The notes under the pieces are model-generated. The model was not told where the DNA came from and made no database searches. It was given only the letters and a program-made list of their open reading frames with translations. Below are positions 9,413-18,469 of a stretch of 50,783 nt of DNA, in pieces. The stretch comes from Bacteroidota bacterium (lineage in GTDB: Bacteria > Bacteroidota > Bacteroidia > Chitinophagales > Chitinophagaceae). Within the stretch, counting starts at the first letter, position 1, and every line of letters starts with the position of its first letter. The DNA is taken from the NCBI GenBank assembly GCA_947461125.1, contig CANHHX010000010.1, positions 1 to 50,783 of the forward strand, given 5' to 3'. Position numbers and translations under genes: made by a program.

Positions 9413-10507
9413 ATGAAAATGAAAGCCATAATAGCAGGCGGTGGTACGGGCGGACATATTTTTCCGGCTATTGCCATTGCAGCGGCACTCGAAAAACAAG
9501 TGCCAGGTATTGAGCTTTTATTTGTGGGTGCAACAGGAAAAATGGAAATGGAAAAAGTACCTGCAGCAGGCTATAAAATTACCGGTCTTACCATCGCAGG
9601 ATTTAATAGAACCAATATTTTTAAAAATATTACCCTTCCTTTTAAGTTAATTAAAAGTTTTTTTCAGGTACGCAGTATTCTTTCTTCATTTAAACCTGAT
9701 TTTGTGGTAGGCGTAGGTGGATACTCTACTTTTCCCGTACTTAAAATGGCGCAGGCAAAGGGGATACCTACCTTTATTCATGAAGCCAATTCTTTTGCAG
9801 GCAAGTCCAATCAAATGCTTGCTAAAAACGCAACGGCTATTTTTACGGGCACTGGTGGTATGGAACCATTTTTTCCCACACACAAATTATTTGTGACTGG
9901 TAATCCGGTACGAGAAAATATTATCAACGCATCTCATTCCCGTGAAGCGGCTCATCATTTTTTTGGACTCAACCCAAATAAAAAAACAATACTTATTGTA
10001 GGGGGTAGCTTAGGGGCCAATTCTATCAATGAAGTAATCTATAATAACTTAGATGGTTTTGCCAGTTTAGATTTACAACTTGTGTGGCAAACAGGTAAAA
10101 CTAATGCTGCTAAATATGCTAGTGCAGCCACCAATTACAGCAATGTGTGGGTGGGTGCTTTTATTGCAGAAATGGATATGGCGTATGCAGTGGCAGACAC
10201 GGTAATATCAAGAGCCGGAGCCATGTCTGTGGCTGAAATATGCGTAGCTGCTAAGCCCGCAGTTTTCGTGCCATTTCCATTTGCCGCCGAAGATCATCAA
10301 ACTGCTAATGCTAATTATTTAGTTACGAATCATGCGGCTTTGTTGGTGTCAGATGCGCAGGCTCCTGCTACACTATTTAGTACCGTTACAAAACTTGCAC
10401 TTGATACGGCGCAACAACAAACATTTATTAAAAACTTGCAACCACTTGCGATTACAAATGCAGCAGAAGTGGTTGCGACTAAAATACTAGCATCCTTACG
10501 TGCATAA
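9413..10507 (+). CDS. murG: UDP-GlcNAc:lipid I N-acetylglucosaminyltransferase MurG
   Basis: Membrane-associated GT-B glycosyltransferase that converts lipid I into lipid II. The 364 residues start MKMKAIIAGGGTGGHIFPA, the diagnostic N-terminal glycine loop (residues 9-18). The second glycine-rich loop GGSLGANSINE and the C-terminal SRAGAMSVAEICVAAKPAVFVPFPFAAEDHQ region, which binds UDP-GlcNAc, are present. The ATG at 9413 abuts the ftsW stop; a second ATG two codons later is an equally possible start. The 3' end overlaps murC by 8 bases, implying translational coupling. Confidence 0.97.
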   Translation: MKMKAIIAGGGTGGHIFPAIAIAAALEKQVPGIELLFVGATGKMEMEKVPAAGYKITGLTIAGFNRTNIFKNITLPFKLIKSFFQVRSILSSFKPDFVVGVGGYSTFPVLKMAQAKGIPTFIHEANSFAGKSNQMLAKNATAIFTGTGGMEPFFPTHKLFVTGNPVRENIINASHSREAAHHFFGLNPNKKTILIVGGSLGANSINEVIYNNLDGFASLDLQLVWQTGKTNAAKYASAATNYSNVWVGAFIAEMDMAYAVADTVISRAGAMSVAEICVAAKPAVFVPFPFAAEDHQTANANYLVTNHAALLVSDAQAPATLFSTVTKLALDTAQQQTFIKNLQPLAITNAAEVVATKILASLRA

Positions 10508-11852
10508 ATTGGATACCATAAAAAATATTTACTTCATTGGTATTGGAGGCATTGGCATGAGTGCCCTTGCGCGTTATTTTGTAGCTAAGGGATGCGCCGT
10601 TTCGGGTTACGATAAAACAAAAACGATTTTAACGGAAGCTTTAACGGAGCTAGGTATTAACATTCATTACGAAGACGACATACGTTTAATAGATAAAAAG
10701 GCAGATGTTGTGGTATACACGCCAGCTATTCCGGCATCACATACCGAGCTTACTTATTTTAGAGCCAATGGGTACGAAGTAGTAAAGCGCTCCGATATTT
10801 TAGGATGGATTACAGAAGGCACTGTTAATATTTGTGTAGCGGGTACGCATGGGAAAACAACTGTAAGTACCATGATAGCGCACTTGTTAAGAGATACGGG
10901 CTATGGTTGCACCGCATTTTTAGGCGGTATTGCTGCCAATTACAATACCAACTTTTGGAGTAGCGATAATAAGGTAGTGGTGGTAGAGGCCGATGAATAT
11001 GATAGAAGTTTCTTAAAGTTAAATCCATCGGTAGCGGTAATCACTTCTATGGATGCAGATCATTTGGATATTTATAAAACCGCCGAGGCATTTGAAGATG
11101 CATTTGTAAGTTTTTCTGAAAAAGTAAAACCAGATGGAATTTTACTTGCTAAAAAAGGCCTAGCGCGTGAAACAAGTTTTGATGCGTCTAAAATAATAAC
11201 CTACGGTTTAAACGGAAACGGTGCTAGTATTTACGCAAAAGATATAAGGGTTGTAGATGGTGCTTATCATTTTACAGTCGTAGGGCCTAACTGGCAAATA
11301 GAGGAGATGGTCTTAACCATGGGTGGGCTGCATAATATTGAAAATGCCCTTGTAGCAGTAGCTGTTGCTATGCATTTGGGTATTGAGCCGCAAAAAATTA
11401 AAGCAGCACTTGCAAATTTTGCGGGTGTTAAAAGAAGGTTTGAATACCTGATAAAAACAGAGTCGCAGGTTTTAATTGATGATTATGCGCACCATCCCGC
11501 CGAGCTTGCTGCTTTAATAAGTGGCGTACGGAGTTTATATGCTGGCGAAAAATTAACCCTCGTGTTTCAACCTCACTTATTTAGTAGAACTCAGGATTTG
11601 TGTGATGGATTTGCAGATAGCTTAAGTGCTGCTGACCAGGTGGTGTTGCTTCCCATTTATCCTGCACGAGAGCTGCCCATGCCAGGTGTTACCTCACAAA
11701 TGATTATGAATAAAATGACCCATAAAAATGTGGTGTTACTGGAAAAAGAAGCGTTAAGCGCCTGGGTAAAGATGCAAAAGCCTAAGCTTCTAGTTATGGC
11801 TGGCGCTGGGGATATTGACGTGCTCATTAGAAATATCAAAACCGAATTATAA
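10500..11852 (+). CDS. murC: UDP-MurNAc:L-alanine ligase MurC
   Basis: First Mur ligase, joining L-alanine to UDP-MurNAc in the cytoplasm. The 450 residues contain the Rossmann start YFIGIGGIGMSALA (about residues 11-24) and the ATP-binding loop GTHGKTT at 115-121. The EADEYDRSFL and HHPAELAA blocks are also present. The start is GTG at 10500, inside the end of murG; the next in-frame ATG would remove the essential GIGGIGM loop, so GTG is preferred. The stop is 10 bases before the FtsQ start. Confidence 0.96.
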   Translation: MHKLDTIKNIYFIGIGGIGMSALARYFVAKGCAVSGYDKTKTILTEALTELGINIHYEDDIRLIDKKADVVVYTPAIPASHTELTYFRANGYEVVKRSDILGWITEGTVNICVAGTHGKTTVSTMIAHLLRDTGYGCTAFLGGIAANYNTNFWSSDNKVVVVEADEYDRSFLKLNPSVAVITSMDADHLDIYKTAEAFEDAFVSFSEKVKPDGILLAKKGLARETSFDASKIITYGLNGNGASIYAKDIRVVDGAYHFTVVGPNWQIEEMVLTMGGLHNIENALVAVAVAMHLGIEPQKIKAALANFAGVKRRFEYLIKTESQVLIDDYAHHPAELAALISGVRSLYAGEKLTLVFQPHLFSRTQDLCDGFADSLSAADQVVLLPIYPARELPMPGVTSQMIMNKMTHKNVVLLEKEALSAWVKMQKPKLLVMAGAGDIDVLIRNIKTEL

Positions 11853-11862
11853 AAAAGATACA

Positions 11863-12903
11863 ATGCGAAATTTACCTTGGAAAAAAATTTTAATGCGAAC
11901 ACTCTGGATTATGCTAGGGGTGGCTACCATGGTATTTTTTGTAATGGCCTGGCAGGAAAAGGATAAAAAAACAATCAAAGACATTCAAATACAAATTGCT
12001 GGCGAAGAAACCCAACTCTTTATTAATGAAAGAGATATCAAAGAGATGCTTAAAGCAGGGGGGCATATTATTGGTGCTCAAATGTCTTCACTTAATTTAA
12101 GTGCAATCGAAAAAACAGTGGCCGGTAATCCTTGGGTAAAAAAAGCAGAAATTTATTATACCAATAAACAGGTACTGCATGTACTGATTGAAGAACGTAT
12201 TCCAGTAGCCCGCATATTTACCCCAGGAGGTGCATCGTTTTACCTGGATTCTACTGGACTACGATTGCCACTTAGCGATAAAGTAGTAGCGCGTGTACCT
12301 ATGTTTACCGGCTTTCCATCGGATAGGCCTATTTTATCAAAGCCGGATAGCCAGTTACTTAAAGAAGTGGTTATTCTGGGGAAGTTTTTGAATACCGATT
12401 CTTTATGGGGTGCACAAATTGCACAAGTAGACATTACACCACAGGCAATTTTTGAACTCGTGCCCGTTATTGGGGATCATATTATTACCCTTGGAAAACC
12501 TACCGATTTAGAGCAAAAGTTTTTGCGCTTGCAAACTTTTTACAAGCAGGCCTGGATGCAAAAAGGCGTGCGTTATTACGAGCGTATTGATATTCGTTAC
12601 AAAGACCAGGTAGTAGCCATCAAACAAGGTACCGCAAAAGCACAAATTGACTCGGCACAATCGGCCCTTTTAATTCAGGGACTCATGGCCCAGCCTGCAC
12701 TAGATGCCGCTGCTGCCGCAGATTCGGTGGCCGCAAAAGCATCCGCTGCTGTCGCACAAAAAACAACGACCAAAGTTGTTGACACTGTGAAACAAAAAGC
12801 AGTTCTCAAACCGGTTATTAACATAAACAATAAAACGATAATAGCTCCGTTAAACAAACAGGCTAAACAGAATTCAAAAACAACGAAAAAATCGAACAAC
12901 TAA
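11863..12903 (+). CDS. ftsQ: Cell division protein FtsQ (POTRA domain)
   Basis: Bitopic divisome scaffold. From ATG 11863 the protein has 346 residues: a short basic N-terminus (MRNLPWKKILMR), one membrane segment at about residues 12-32, a POTRA domain at about 40-120 (FINERDIKEML, NPWVKKAEIYY, VLIEERIPVARI) and a following beta domain. The last roughly 70 residues are an Ala/Lys-rich, low-complexity tail. The frame is open upstream to 11815, but that part overlaps murC and would put polar sequence before a classic start, so I reject it. Identity is supported by position between murC and ftsA; similarity to E. coli FtsQ is only structural. Confidence 0.9.
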   Translation: MRNLPWKKILMRTLWIMLGVATMVFFVMAWQEKDKKTIKDIQIQIAGEETQLFINERDIKEMLKAGGHIIGAQMSSLNLSAIEKTVAGNPWVKKAEIYYTNKQVLHVLIEERIPVARIFTPGGASFYLDSTGLRLPLSDKVVARVPMFTGFPSDRPILSKPDSQLLKEVVILGKFLNTDSLWGAQIAQVDITPQAIFELVPVIGDHIITLGKPTDLEQKFLRLQTFYKQAWMQKGVRYYERIDIRYKDQVVAIKQGTAKAQIDSAQSALLIQGLMAQPALDAAAAADSVAAKASAAVAQKTTTKVVDTVKQKAVLKPVININNKTIIAPLNKQAKQNSKTTKKSNN

Positions 12904-12914
12904 AACACACCGTT

Positions 12915-14300
12915 ATGCATCACAATGAAGCACCGATCATTGTAGGTCTAGACATTGGAACTACTAAGATTGCCGCCATCGCCGGCCGTAAAAATGAGTT
13001 TGGAAAATTAGAAATCTTGGGTTTTGGACGCGCCAATTCGAGTGGCGTTCAGCACGGCCAGGTTTTAAACATTGACCAAACCATCAAAGCCATTCAGCAG
13101 GCTTTAGAAAATTGCTACGAAAGTAACCCCGAGTTAGAAGTGAGTGAAGTGTATGTGGGTATTGCAGGTCATCACATTAAAAGCTTGCAAACACGTGGCG
13201 ATATTGTGAGACAAGACCCGGACACCGAAATTATGCGTTCGGAAATTGAATTCTTAATCAACAATCAGCGTAAAACATTTATTCCTGCGGGGGATCAAAT
13301 TATTGATGTGATTCCGCAAGATTTCCATGTAGACAATAACCAAAATATTAAAGATCCAGTAGGATACAACGGTGTTAAAGTAGGTGCCAATTTTCATATC
13401 ATAACAGGAGATAGAAATGCCATCCGTAACATCAACAGAGCGGTAGAAAGAAGTGGACTTAGCACTAAAGATTTGGTGTTACAACCCTTAGCTTCTGCAA
13501 GTGCTGTTATGAGCGATATTGACATGGAAGCCGGTGTAGCAATCCTAGATATTGGGGGTGGTACTTCAGATTTAGCTGTTTTTAATGATGGTATTTTAAA
13601 GCATACGGCGGTGATTCCGTTTGGGGGTGAAAATATTACACACGATATCCGCATGGGTCTTGGTGTATTAAAAAGCCAAGCAGAAGCATTAAAAATTCAA
13701 TTTGGTAGCGCCCTTGCTGATGAGGCCCAAGCCAATGCATACATCACGATTCCTGGATTAAAGGGTATGCCAGCTAAAGAAATTAGTGTTAAAAATTTAG
13801 CACAAATTATTCAAGCGCGCATGAGTGAGATTTTAGATTTTGTTACCTATCATATTAAGCAAGTAGGGCTTGATACCCGCTTGTTAAATGGTGGTATTAT
13901 TTTAACGGGTGGTGGCTCTCAATTAAAACACCTGATTCAATTAACGGAATACACAACAGGGTTAAATGCAAGAATTGGTTTACCAAACGAACATTTAGCA
14001 CCCAATCATATAGAGGAACTTAAGAAGCCAATGTATGCAACTTGCCTTGGTCTTATCTTAAAAGGTTACGCCGATTATGACATGAAACACAAAGAGTTTA
14101 CCGAAACATTTAAACGTGTGGAAGTACCTCGTGTTTTAAAAGCAGCAACACCAGAACCAGTAGCAGAGCCAGTTGTTGGCGCAGTTACACCGGAGGTGCC
14201 TAAGCCAGTTAATGGCGAAGGTCGCGTTAAATTCTGGGAGAAATTTAAAAACAACTTAATCGATTTATTTAAAGAGGAAGATGAACTCTTAAATAAATAA
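12915..14300 (+). CDS. ftsA: Cell division actin-like ATPase FtsA
   Basis: Actin-fold protein that tethers FtsZ to the inner membrane and links it to the septal synthases. The 461 residues begin with the phosphate-1 motif GLDIGTTKIAAIAG (about residues 11-24), have the phosphate-2 region AILDIGGGTSDLAVF, and the adenosine motif ILTGGGSQLKHL. The final residues from VKFWEKFKNN to LFKEEDELLNK form an amphipathic helix of the kind that serves as the membrane-targeting sequence. It is separated from it by a Pro/Val/Ala-rich linker of about 40 residues. ftsZ follows after 52 bases. Confidence 0.96.
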   Translation: MHHNEAPIIVGLDIGTTKIAAIAGRKNEFGKLEILGFGRANSSGVQHGQVLNIDQTIKAIQQALENCYESNPELEVSEVYVGIAGHHIKSLQTRGDIVRQDPDTEIMRSEIEFLINNQRKTFIPAGDQIIDVIPQDFHVDNNQNIKDPVGYNGVKVGANFHIITGDRNAIRNINRAVERSGLSTKDLVLQPLASASAVMSDIDMEAGVAILDIGGGTSDLAVFNDGILKHTAVIPFGGENITHDIRMGLGVLKSQAEALKIQFGSALADEAQANAYITIPGLKGMPAKEISVKNLAQIIQARMSEILDFVTYHIKQVGLDTRLLNGGIILTGGGSQLKHLIQLTEYTTGLNARIGLPNEHLAPNHIEELKKPMYATCLGLILKGYADYDMKHKEFTETFKRVEVPRVLKAATPEPVAEPVVGAVTPEVPKPVNGEGRVKFWEKFKNNLIDLFKEEDELLNK

Positions 14301-14352
14301 AAACGAACCCTTAACGATACCCATTTCATTCTAACTTTCTAAACTCGTTTAT

Positions 14353-16542
14353 ATGATTCACTTCGATCTTCCTAAACAAAAATCTTCTATCATAAAAGTT
14401 CTTGGTGTTGGTGGAGGCGGAAGCAACGCAGTTAACTTCATGTTTGATCAAAATATTGAAGGTGTTGATTTCATTATTTGTAACACCGATGCCAAAGCGA
14501 TTGAGCAAAGTCGCATTCCCAATAAAATTCAGTTAGGGCCACACCTTACACAAGGGTTGGGTGCGGGTGCAAATCCTGAAGTAGGTAAGCTCGCCACCGA
14601 AGAATCACTTGAAGAAATCAAGCGCATTTTAGAAGTGAATACTAAAATGGCATTTATTACAGTGGGTATGGGTGGCGGAACCGGCACGGGTGGAGCCCCT
14701 ATTATTGCGCAAATTTGTAAAGACTTAGGTATTTTAACTGTGGGTATTGTTACAACGCCTTTTGGTTTTGAAGGTCCACGTCGTTTACAACAAGCGCAAG
14801 AGGGTATTGATCAATTAAAGCCGCATGTAGATACGCTACTTGTAATTAGCAACGATAAATTACGTATGCAATATGGTAATTTAAAAATGAAAGAAGCATT
14901 TGGTAAGGCAGATAATGTGTTAGCAACTGCTGCTAAATGTATCACCGATATTATTAATAGTAGAGGTCATATTATTGTTGACTTTGCAGACGTTTGTACC
15001 GTAATGAAAAATGGTGGTGTTGCCATTTTAGGTAAAGCAGAAGTAGAAGGTGAAAACAGAGCACAACTTGCTATCGAAGAAGCCATTGCTTCTCCTTTAT
15101 TAAATGATAGCGATATTACTGGTGCTAAATGGATTTTAATTAATATCAATAGTGCCGAAGGGGATTATGAGTGCACCATGGATGAATTAGAAATTATCAA
15201 TAACCACTTACGCATGCAAGCCGGAGAAGATACGGATGTTATTGTTGGGATGGGTTACGATAATACCTTGGATAAAAAAATTGGTATCACACTAGTGGCA
15301 ACTGGTTTCGAACATAAAGATCCATTTGCTAAAAGTCCAGTGAATACAAAAGCGGTTCCGCAAGAAGAAAAAATTGTAATGACACTGCAAACCGAGCAAC
15401 CTGCTCAGGCGCCTGTGATTAGTTTTATTGAACCAGAACCAGTTCTTGCTCCTGTTATAGAAGCAGTTCCGCCAACTGTTGAACCAACTCTTGCACCTCT
15501 TGTAGAAATGCCTACTATGCAAGCGCTCGTGCAACAATCTTTGCCATTAGAGCAAAACGATCCTTTGATGATGCGTCCAACTTTTTCTGCACCCATTGTA
15601 GAAGAGGAAGTGTATGTTGCGCCAGCTGAGCCGTATGTTGCGCCAGTTGAAGCATACGTTGCACCAGTAGAGGATACAGCTCCTGTTGTTGAAGAACGCT
15701 TTGTACTTCAATTTGAACTTAGTCCAGAAATTACAGAAGAAGTGGTGTTACCAGAAGTAGAAGCTGAAGTTGTTACACCTCCTGTAACTGCATCAGAAGC
15801 CTTACTTCAATTTACCGTTAACGATGCACCAACAGCACCTGCATCCAACACCCCTGCATTTACAGGTACGATTTTAAATAAGCCTACCAATATTTATGCA
15901 GATGAAACAGTGGCGGCTGCACCGGTAGTAAGTGTGCAAGAAGTAGCACCAATGCAAGAAGTAATTGTTCAAGAAACGCCTGCACAAGATTTTACCCCTG
16001 CACAAGAAGTGGTTATTCCTGTGGCACCAATCGCAGTAGGCATTGCATCATCTGTGGCGTATATCGCACCAAACCCAATGACAGCGCAGCCTGCACCAGC
16101 AGCCCCAGTTCAACAATCGTATAGAACATCATTTGGCGAGTCGTTAAATGAATTAGAAGAAGATGCGGAGTTAGGACTTTGCGATATGGAATTAATTGAA
16201 AAACCTGAAATGCCTTCTTACAGTCAGGCCACCAATATGGCAGCACCTGCTTCTTTTATAGATGACTCCATGTTTGATGATGCAGAAGAGCAAAAACGTA
16301 GAGCCGCAGAGCGCATCCAAAAATTACGCAACTTATCATTTAATATGAGTGGCGGTGGTGCAGAGTCTGGTAGCGAATTTGATAATGTGCCAGCATATGT
16401 TAGAAGAAACATGGAACTTTTTGGAAGTACCCTTACTACGGTTGAAGATTTTTATAGTAAGTATACAGTTGGAAAAGACGATAAAGATCAAACACAAATA
16501 TCAACGCTGAATACCTTTTTACATGGTAAGAAGCCCGATTAA
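14353..16542 (+). CDS. ftsZ: Cell division GTPase FtsZ with very long C-terminal linker
   Basis: Tubulin-like GTPase that forms the Z-ring. The GTPase and C-terminal subdomains fill residues 1 to about 320: GGGGSNAV near 20-27, the tubulin signature GGGTGTGG at 107-114, and the T7-loop VDFADV from about residue 209. The whole protein has 729 residues against 383 in E. coli. From about 325 to 676 it is a Pro/Val/Ala/Glu-rich disordered linker with short YVAPxE repeats. A motif like the conserved C-terminal peptide follows (DNVPAYVRRN, residues 677-686; compare DIPAFLRKQ in E. coli), which should bind FtsA. A further 43-residue tail ends NTFLHGKKPD, which resembles the ending I recall in other Bacteroidota FtsZ. 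A terminator follows. Confidence 0.97.
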   Translation: MIHFDLPKQKSSIIKVLGVGGGGSNAVNFMFDQNIEGVDFIICNTDAKAIEQSRIPNKIQLGPHLTQGLGAGANPEVGKLATEESLEEIKRILEVNTKMAFITVGMGGGTGTGGAPIIAQICKDLGILTVGIVTTPFGFEGPRRLQQAQEGIDQLKPHVDTLLVISNDKLRMQYGNLKMKEAFGKADNVLATAAKCITDIINSRGHIIVDFADVCTVMKNGGVAILGKAEVEGENRAQLAIEEAIASPLLNDSDITGAKWILININSAEGDYECTMDELEIINNHLRMQAGEDTDVIVGMGYDNTLDKKIGITLVATGFEHKDPFAKSPVNTKAVPQEEKIVMTLQTEQPAQAPVISFIEPEPVLAPVIEAVPPTVEPTLAPLVEMPTMQALVQQSLPLEQNDPLMMRPTFSAPIVEEEVYVAPAEPYVAPVEAYVAPVEDTAPVVEERFVLQFELSPEITEEVVLPEVEAEVVTPPVTASEALLQFTVNDAPTAPASNTPAFTGTILNKPTNIYADETVAAAPVVSVQEVAPMQEVIVQETPAQDFTPAQEVVIPVAPIAVGIASSVAYIAPNPMTAQPAPAAPVQQSYRTSFGESLNELEEDAELGLCDMELIEKPEMPSYSQATNMAAPASFIDDSMFDDAEEQKRRAAERIQKLRNLSFNMSGGGAESGSEFDNVPAYVRRNMELFGSTLTTVEDFYSKYTVGKDDKDQTQISTLNTFLHGKKPD

Positions 16543-16581
16543 TAGCATTTAATTTTGTTTTAGCCTGGTGATTTTAGTTGT

Positions 16582-16607
16582 AGATCCCAACCTTTTGGTT
16601 GGGATCT
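16582..16607 (+). terminator. Rho-independent terminator after ftsZ
   Basis: Perfect 11-bp stem AGATCCCAACC / GGTTGGGATCT around a TTTT loop, followed by TTG and further Ts. It lies 40 bases after the ftsZ stop and closes the dcw operon. Because the gene on the other side reads away in the same direction, it also insulates the epimerase gene. Confidence 0.85.
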
Positions 16608-16640
16608 TTGTTTATACACTATTAAGCTTAATTTACATTT

Positions 16641-17591
16641 ATGGCGCGCGTATTAATAACAGGAGGAACAGGACTTGTAGGAACAGCAGTTAAAAATTTA
16701 CTCTTACAAAAAGGGTACGAAGTTGTATTACTAACAAGGTCTACTGTGTCTGAAAAGGGCTATGCCCACTGGGATATTAATGCCGGCACTATTGATGCTA
16801 CTGCCATTGCAGAAGCGGATTATATGATTCACTTAGCGGGTGCTGGCGTTGCTGATAAAAGATGGTCTACATCGCGCAAGCAAGAAATTTTAGAAAGCCG
16901 TACCAAAAGTAGCGCACTACTTGTAAAAGCTTTAGCAGAGACTCCCAACAAAGTAAAAGCGGTTATTAGTGCATCGGCCATTGGATGGTATGGGCCCGAT
17001 AAAAATAGTCATAGTAATAACGCGCATAACAAAGATTTGGTTACAAAAGGTTTTGTAGAAACGGATCCTTCCTATCCCGATTTTTTAGGAACTACCTGTG
17101 CTGCATGGGAAGCATCCATTGCACCCGTTACCGTAAATACAAACGGTTTACAAAAAAGGTTGGTTTGCCTTCGCACAGGTATTGTACTTAGTAAAAATGG
17201 CGGCGCTTTAAAAGAATTTTTAAAACCGTTGGCTGTAAGAATGGCTGCTGTTTTAGGTAATGGTAAACAAATGATAAGCTGGATAGACATTAGAGATTTA
17301 GCAAAAATGTTTGTATACGCACTCGAAAATGAAAGCCTCAGCGGCAGCTACAATGCAGTGGCACCAACACCTGTAAGCAATAAAGTGCTTACACAAACAC
17401 TCGCAAAAGTACTTTACGGTAAGTTTTACATCACTACCTATGTGCCAAGTTTTGTATTAAAAATAATGCTTGGTGAAATGAGTATTGAAGTGCTTAAAAG
17501 CACCACCGTGTCTGCACAAAAAATACAAGACGCCGGTTTTGTGTTTGATTATCCAGAAATTACCAAGAGTTTATCTAGTCTCGATTTATAA
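16641..17591 (+). CDS. TIGR01777-family NAD(P)-dependent epimerase (SDR39U1/YfcH type)
   Basis: Atypical short-chain dehydrogenase of the SDR39U1/YfcH family. The 316 residues start with the nucleotide-binding loop VLITGGTGLVGTAV. They contain the family blocks YMIHLAGAGVADKRW, ESRTKSS, SASAIGWYGP, the LRTGIVLSKNGGAL segment and the SWIDIRDLAKMF motif. The C-terminus matches the DUF1731-type ending in outline. The physiological substrate of this family is unknown; a role in nucleotide-sugar chemistry has been suggested only by homology. It is transcribed on its own after the ftsZ terminator and meets a minus-strand operon 34 bases downstream. Confidence 0.88.
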   Translation: MARVLITGGTGLVGTAVKNLLLQKGYEVVLLTRSTVSEKGYAHWDINAGTIDATAIAEADYMIHLAGAGVADKRWSTSRKQEILESRTKSSALLVKALAETPNKVKAVISASAIGWYGPDKNSHSNNAHNKDLVTKGFVETDPSYPDFLGTTCAAWEASIAPVTVNTNGLQKRLVCLRTGIVLSKNGGALKEFLKPLAVRMAAVLGNGKQMISWIDIRDLAKMFVYALENESLSGSYNAVAPTPVSNKVLTQTLAKVLYGKFYITTYVPSFVLKIMLGEMSIEVLKSTTVSAQKIQDAGFVFDYPEITKSLSSLDL

Positions 17592-17625
17592 GTTTTATCC
17601 TCGATGTATAAAATCCCATCAAGGG

Positions 17626-18459
17626 TTATAAATCTTTTTTACGGTGCAAGAAAAAGCATAACACCCAAATAGCTGTTGTGAGTAGTAGTGATAATGCTAT
17701 TTGCGATGGCACTTCCGCCAAAGATTTTTCGTAAGCCGTTTTTATATCTTTCCCAAACCTACCTATAAACGCAGGCGCTATAATCATCCGGTCTGAAATT
17801 TCAAAAGGTAAAAACCTGCCCAAATCGCCACCTATTTTTTCTGCTTTCATTCTTATGTAGCCGGTGGCGATATTTTCTACAATGAGGTAATAAAACAAAA
17901 ATATACCCAGTGCGATAAATGCTTTTTTAATAAGATACCCCAGCAAAAAAGCTATCGAAAGTTGTGCAAATGTTTGCAAGAAAAAAAGCCCAATATAGTA
18001 CGCTTGCTCCCATATTTTACTCGCATCAAATGTGCTTGCATACACACTAAACCCAATGGCAACAAGGGTATAAAGGATGGTGGTAATACCACTAACAATA
18101 AGTACATCCATTAGTTTGCTGGCCATAAATTGACCCCTAGTCCAGCCATCAATAACATTTTGCCTTTGTGTTTTGTACTGGTACTCATTGGTTACCAGCA
18201 TGATCACAAGTATAGAGGGAAGGATTACAAAAAACGATGAAATATACGCTACCGTATGCCAGGTTTCTGGAAATGCAAACGGGTTGCCTAAAAACATTTT
18301 AGCAAGCATCTGGGTACCTTTTTGTGTTGTTATGTCTAGGTACACATTATAAAACATGAGGTTGGCAGCAGGGTAGGTAAGTAGCACAATAATAAGCATG
18401 GCCCAAAAGGCAGGATACTTTTTTATTTTAAGCCATTCTATTTGAAGTAATGAAAACAT
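17626..18459 (-). CDS. ABC-2 type transporter permease
   Basis: Membrane half of an ABC exporter. The 277 residues have about six hydrophobic segments: near residues 14-35, 65-87, 110-133, 150-172, 180-198 and 252-270, with a hydrophilic C-terminal HRKKDL tail. The pattern of a long extracytoplasmic loop between the first two segments fits ABC-2/BcrB-like permeases. Its start is 10 bases downstream of the ATPase gene stop, so the two form one exporter. The substrate cannot be told from sequence; antibiotic, lipid or bacteriocin-like peptide export are all possible. Confidence 0.82.
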   Translation of the reverse strand: MFSLLQIEWLKIKKYPAFWAMLIIVLLTYPAANLMFYNVYLDITTQKGTQMLAKMFLGNPFAFPETWHTVAYISSFFVILPSILVIMLVTNEYQYKTQRQNVIDGWTRGQFMASKLMDVLIVSGITTILYTLVAIGFSVYASTFDASKIWEQAYYIGLFFLQTFAQLSIAFLLGYLIKKAFIALGIFLFYYLIVENIATGYIRMKAEKIGGDLGRFLPFEISDRMIIAPAFIGRFGKDIKTAYEKSLAEVPSQIALSLLLTTAIWVLCFFLHRKKDL

Positions 18460-18469
18460 AATGTTTGCG

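Noticed and set aside
11815..11862. Upstream extension of ftsQ
   Set aside because: The open frame overlaps murC; ATG 11863 gives a basic N-terminus followed by the membrane segment.
16634..16641. TACATTTA before the epimerase as a -7 box
   Set aside because: It overlaps the ATG itself and its nearest TTTG (16607-16610) is 23 bases away and belongs to the ftsZ terminator, so a promoter there is unlikely; the true promoter was not identified.
17580..17611. Imperfect direct repeat CTCGATTTATAA / CTCGATGTATAA at the end of the epimerase gene
   Set aside because: Only 12 bases with one mismatch, AT-rich, and no partner elsewhere; likely chance.
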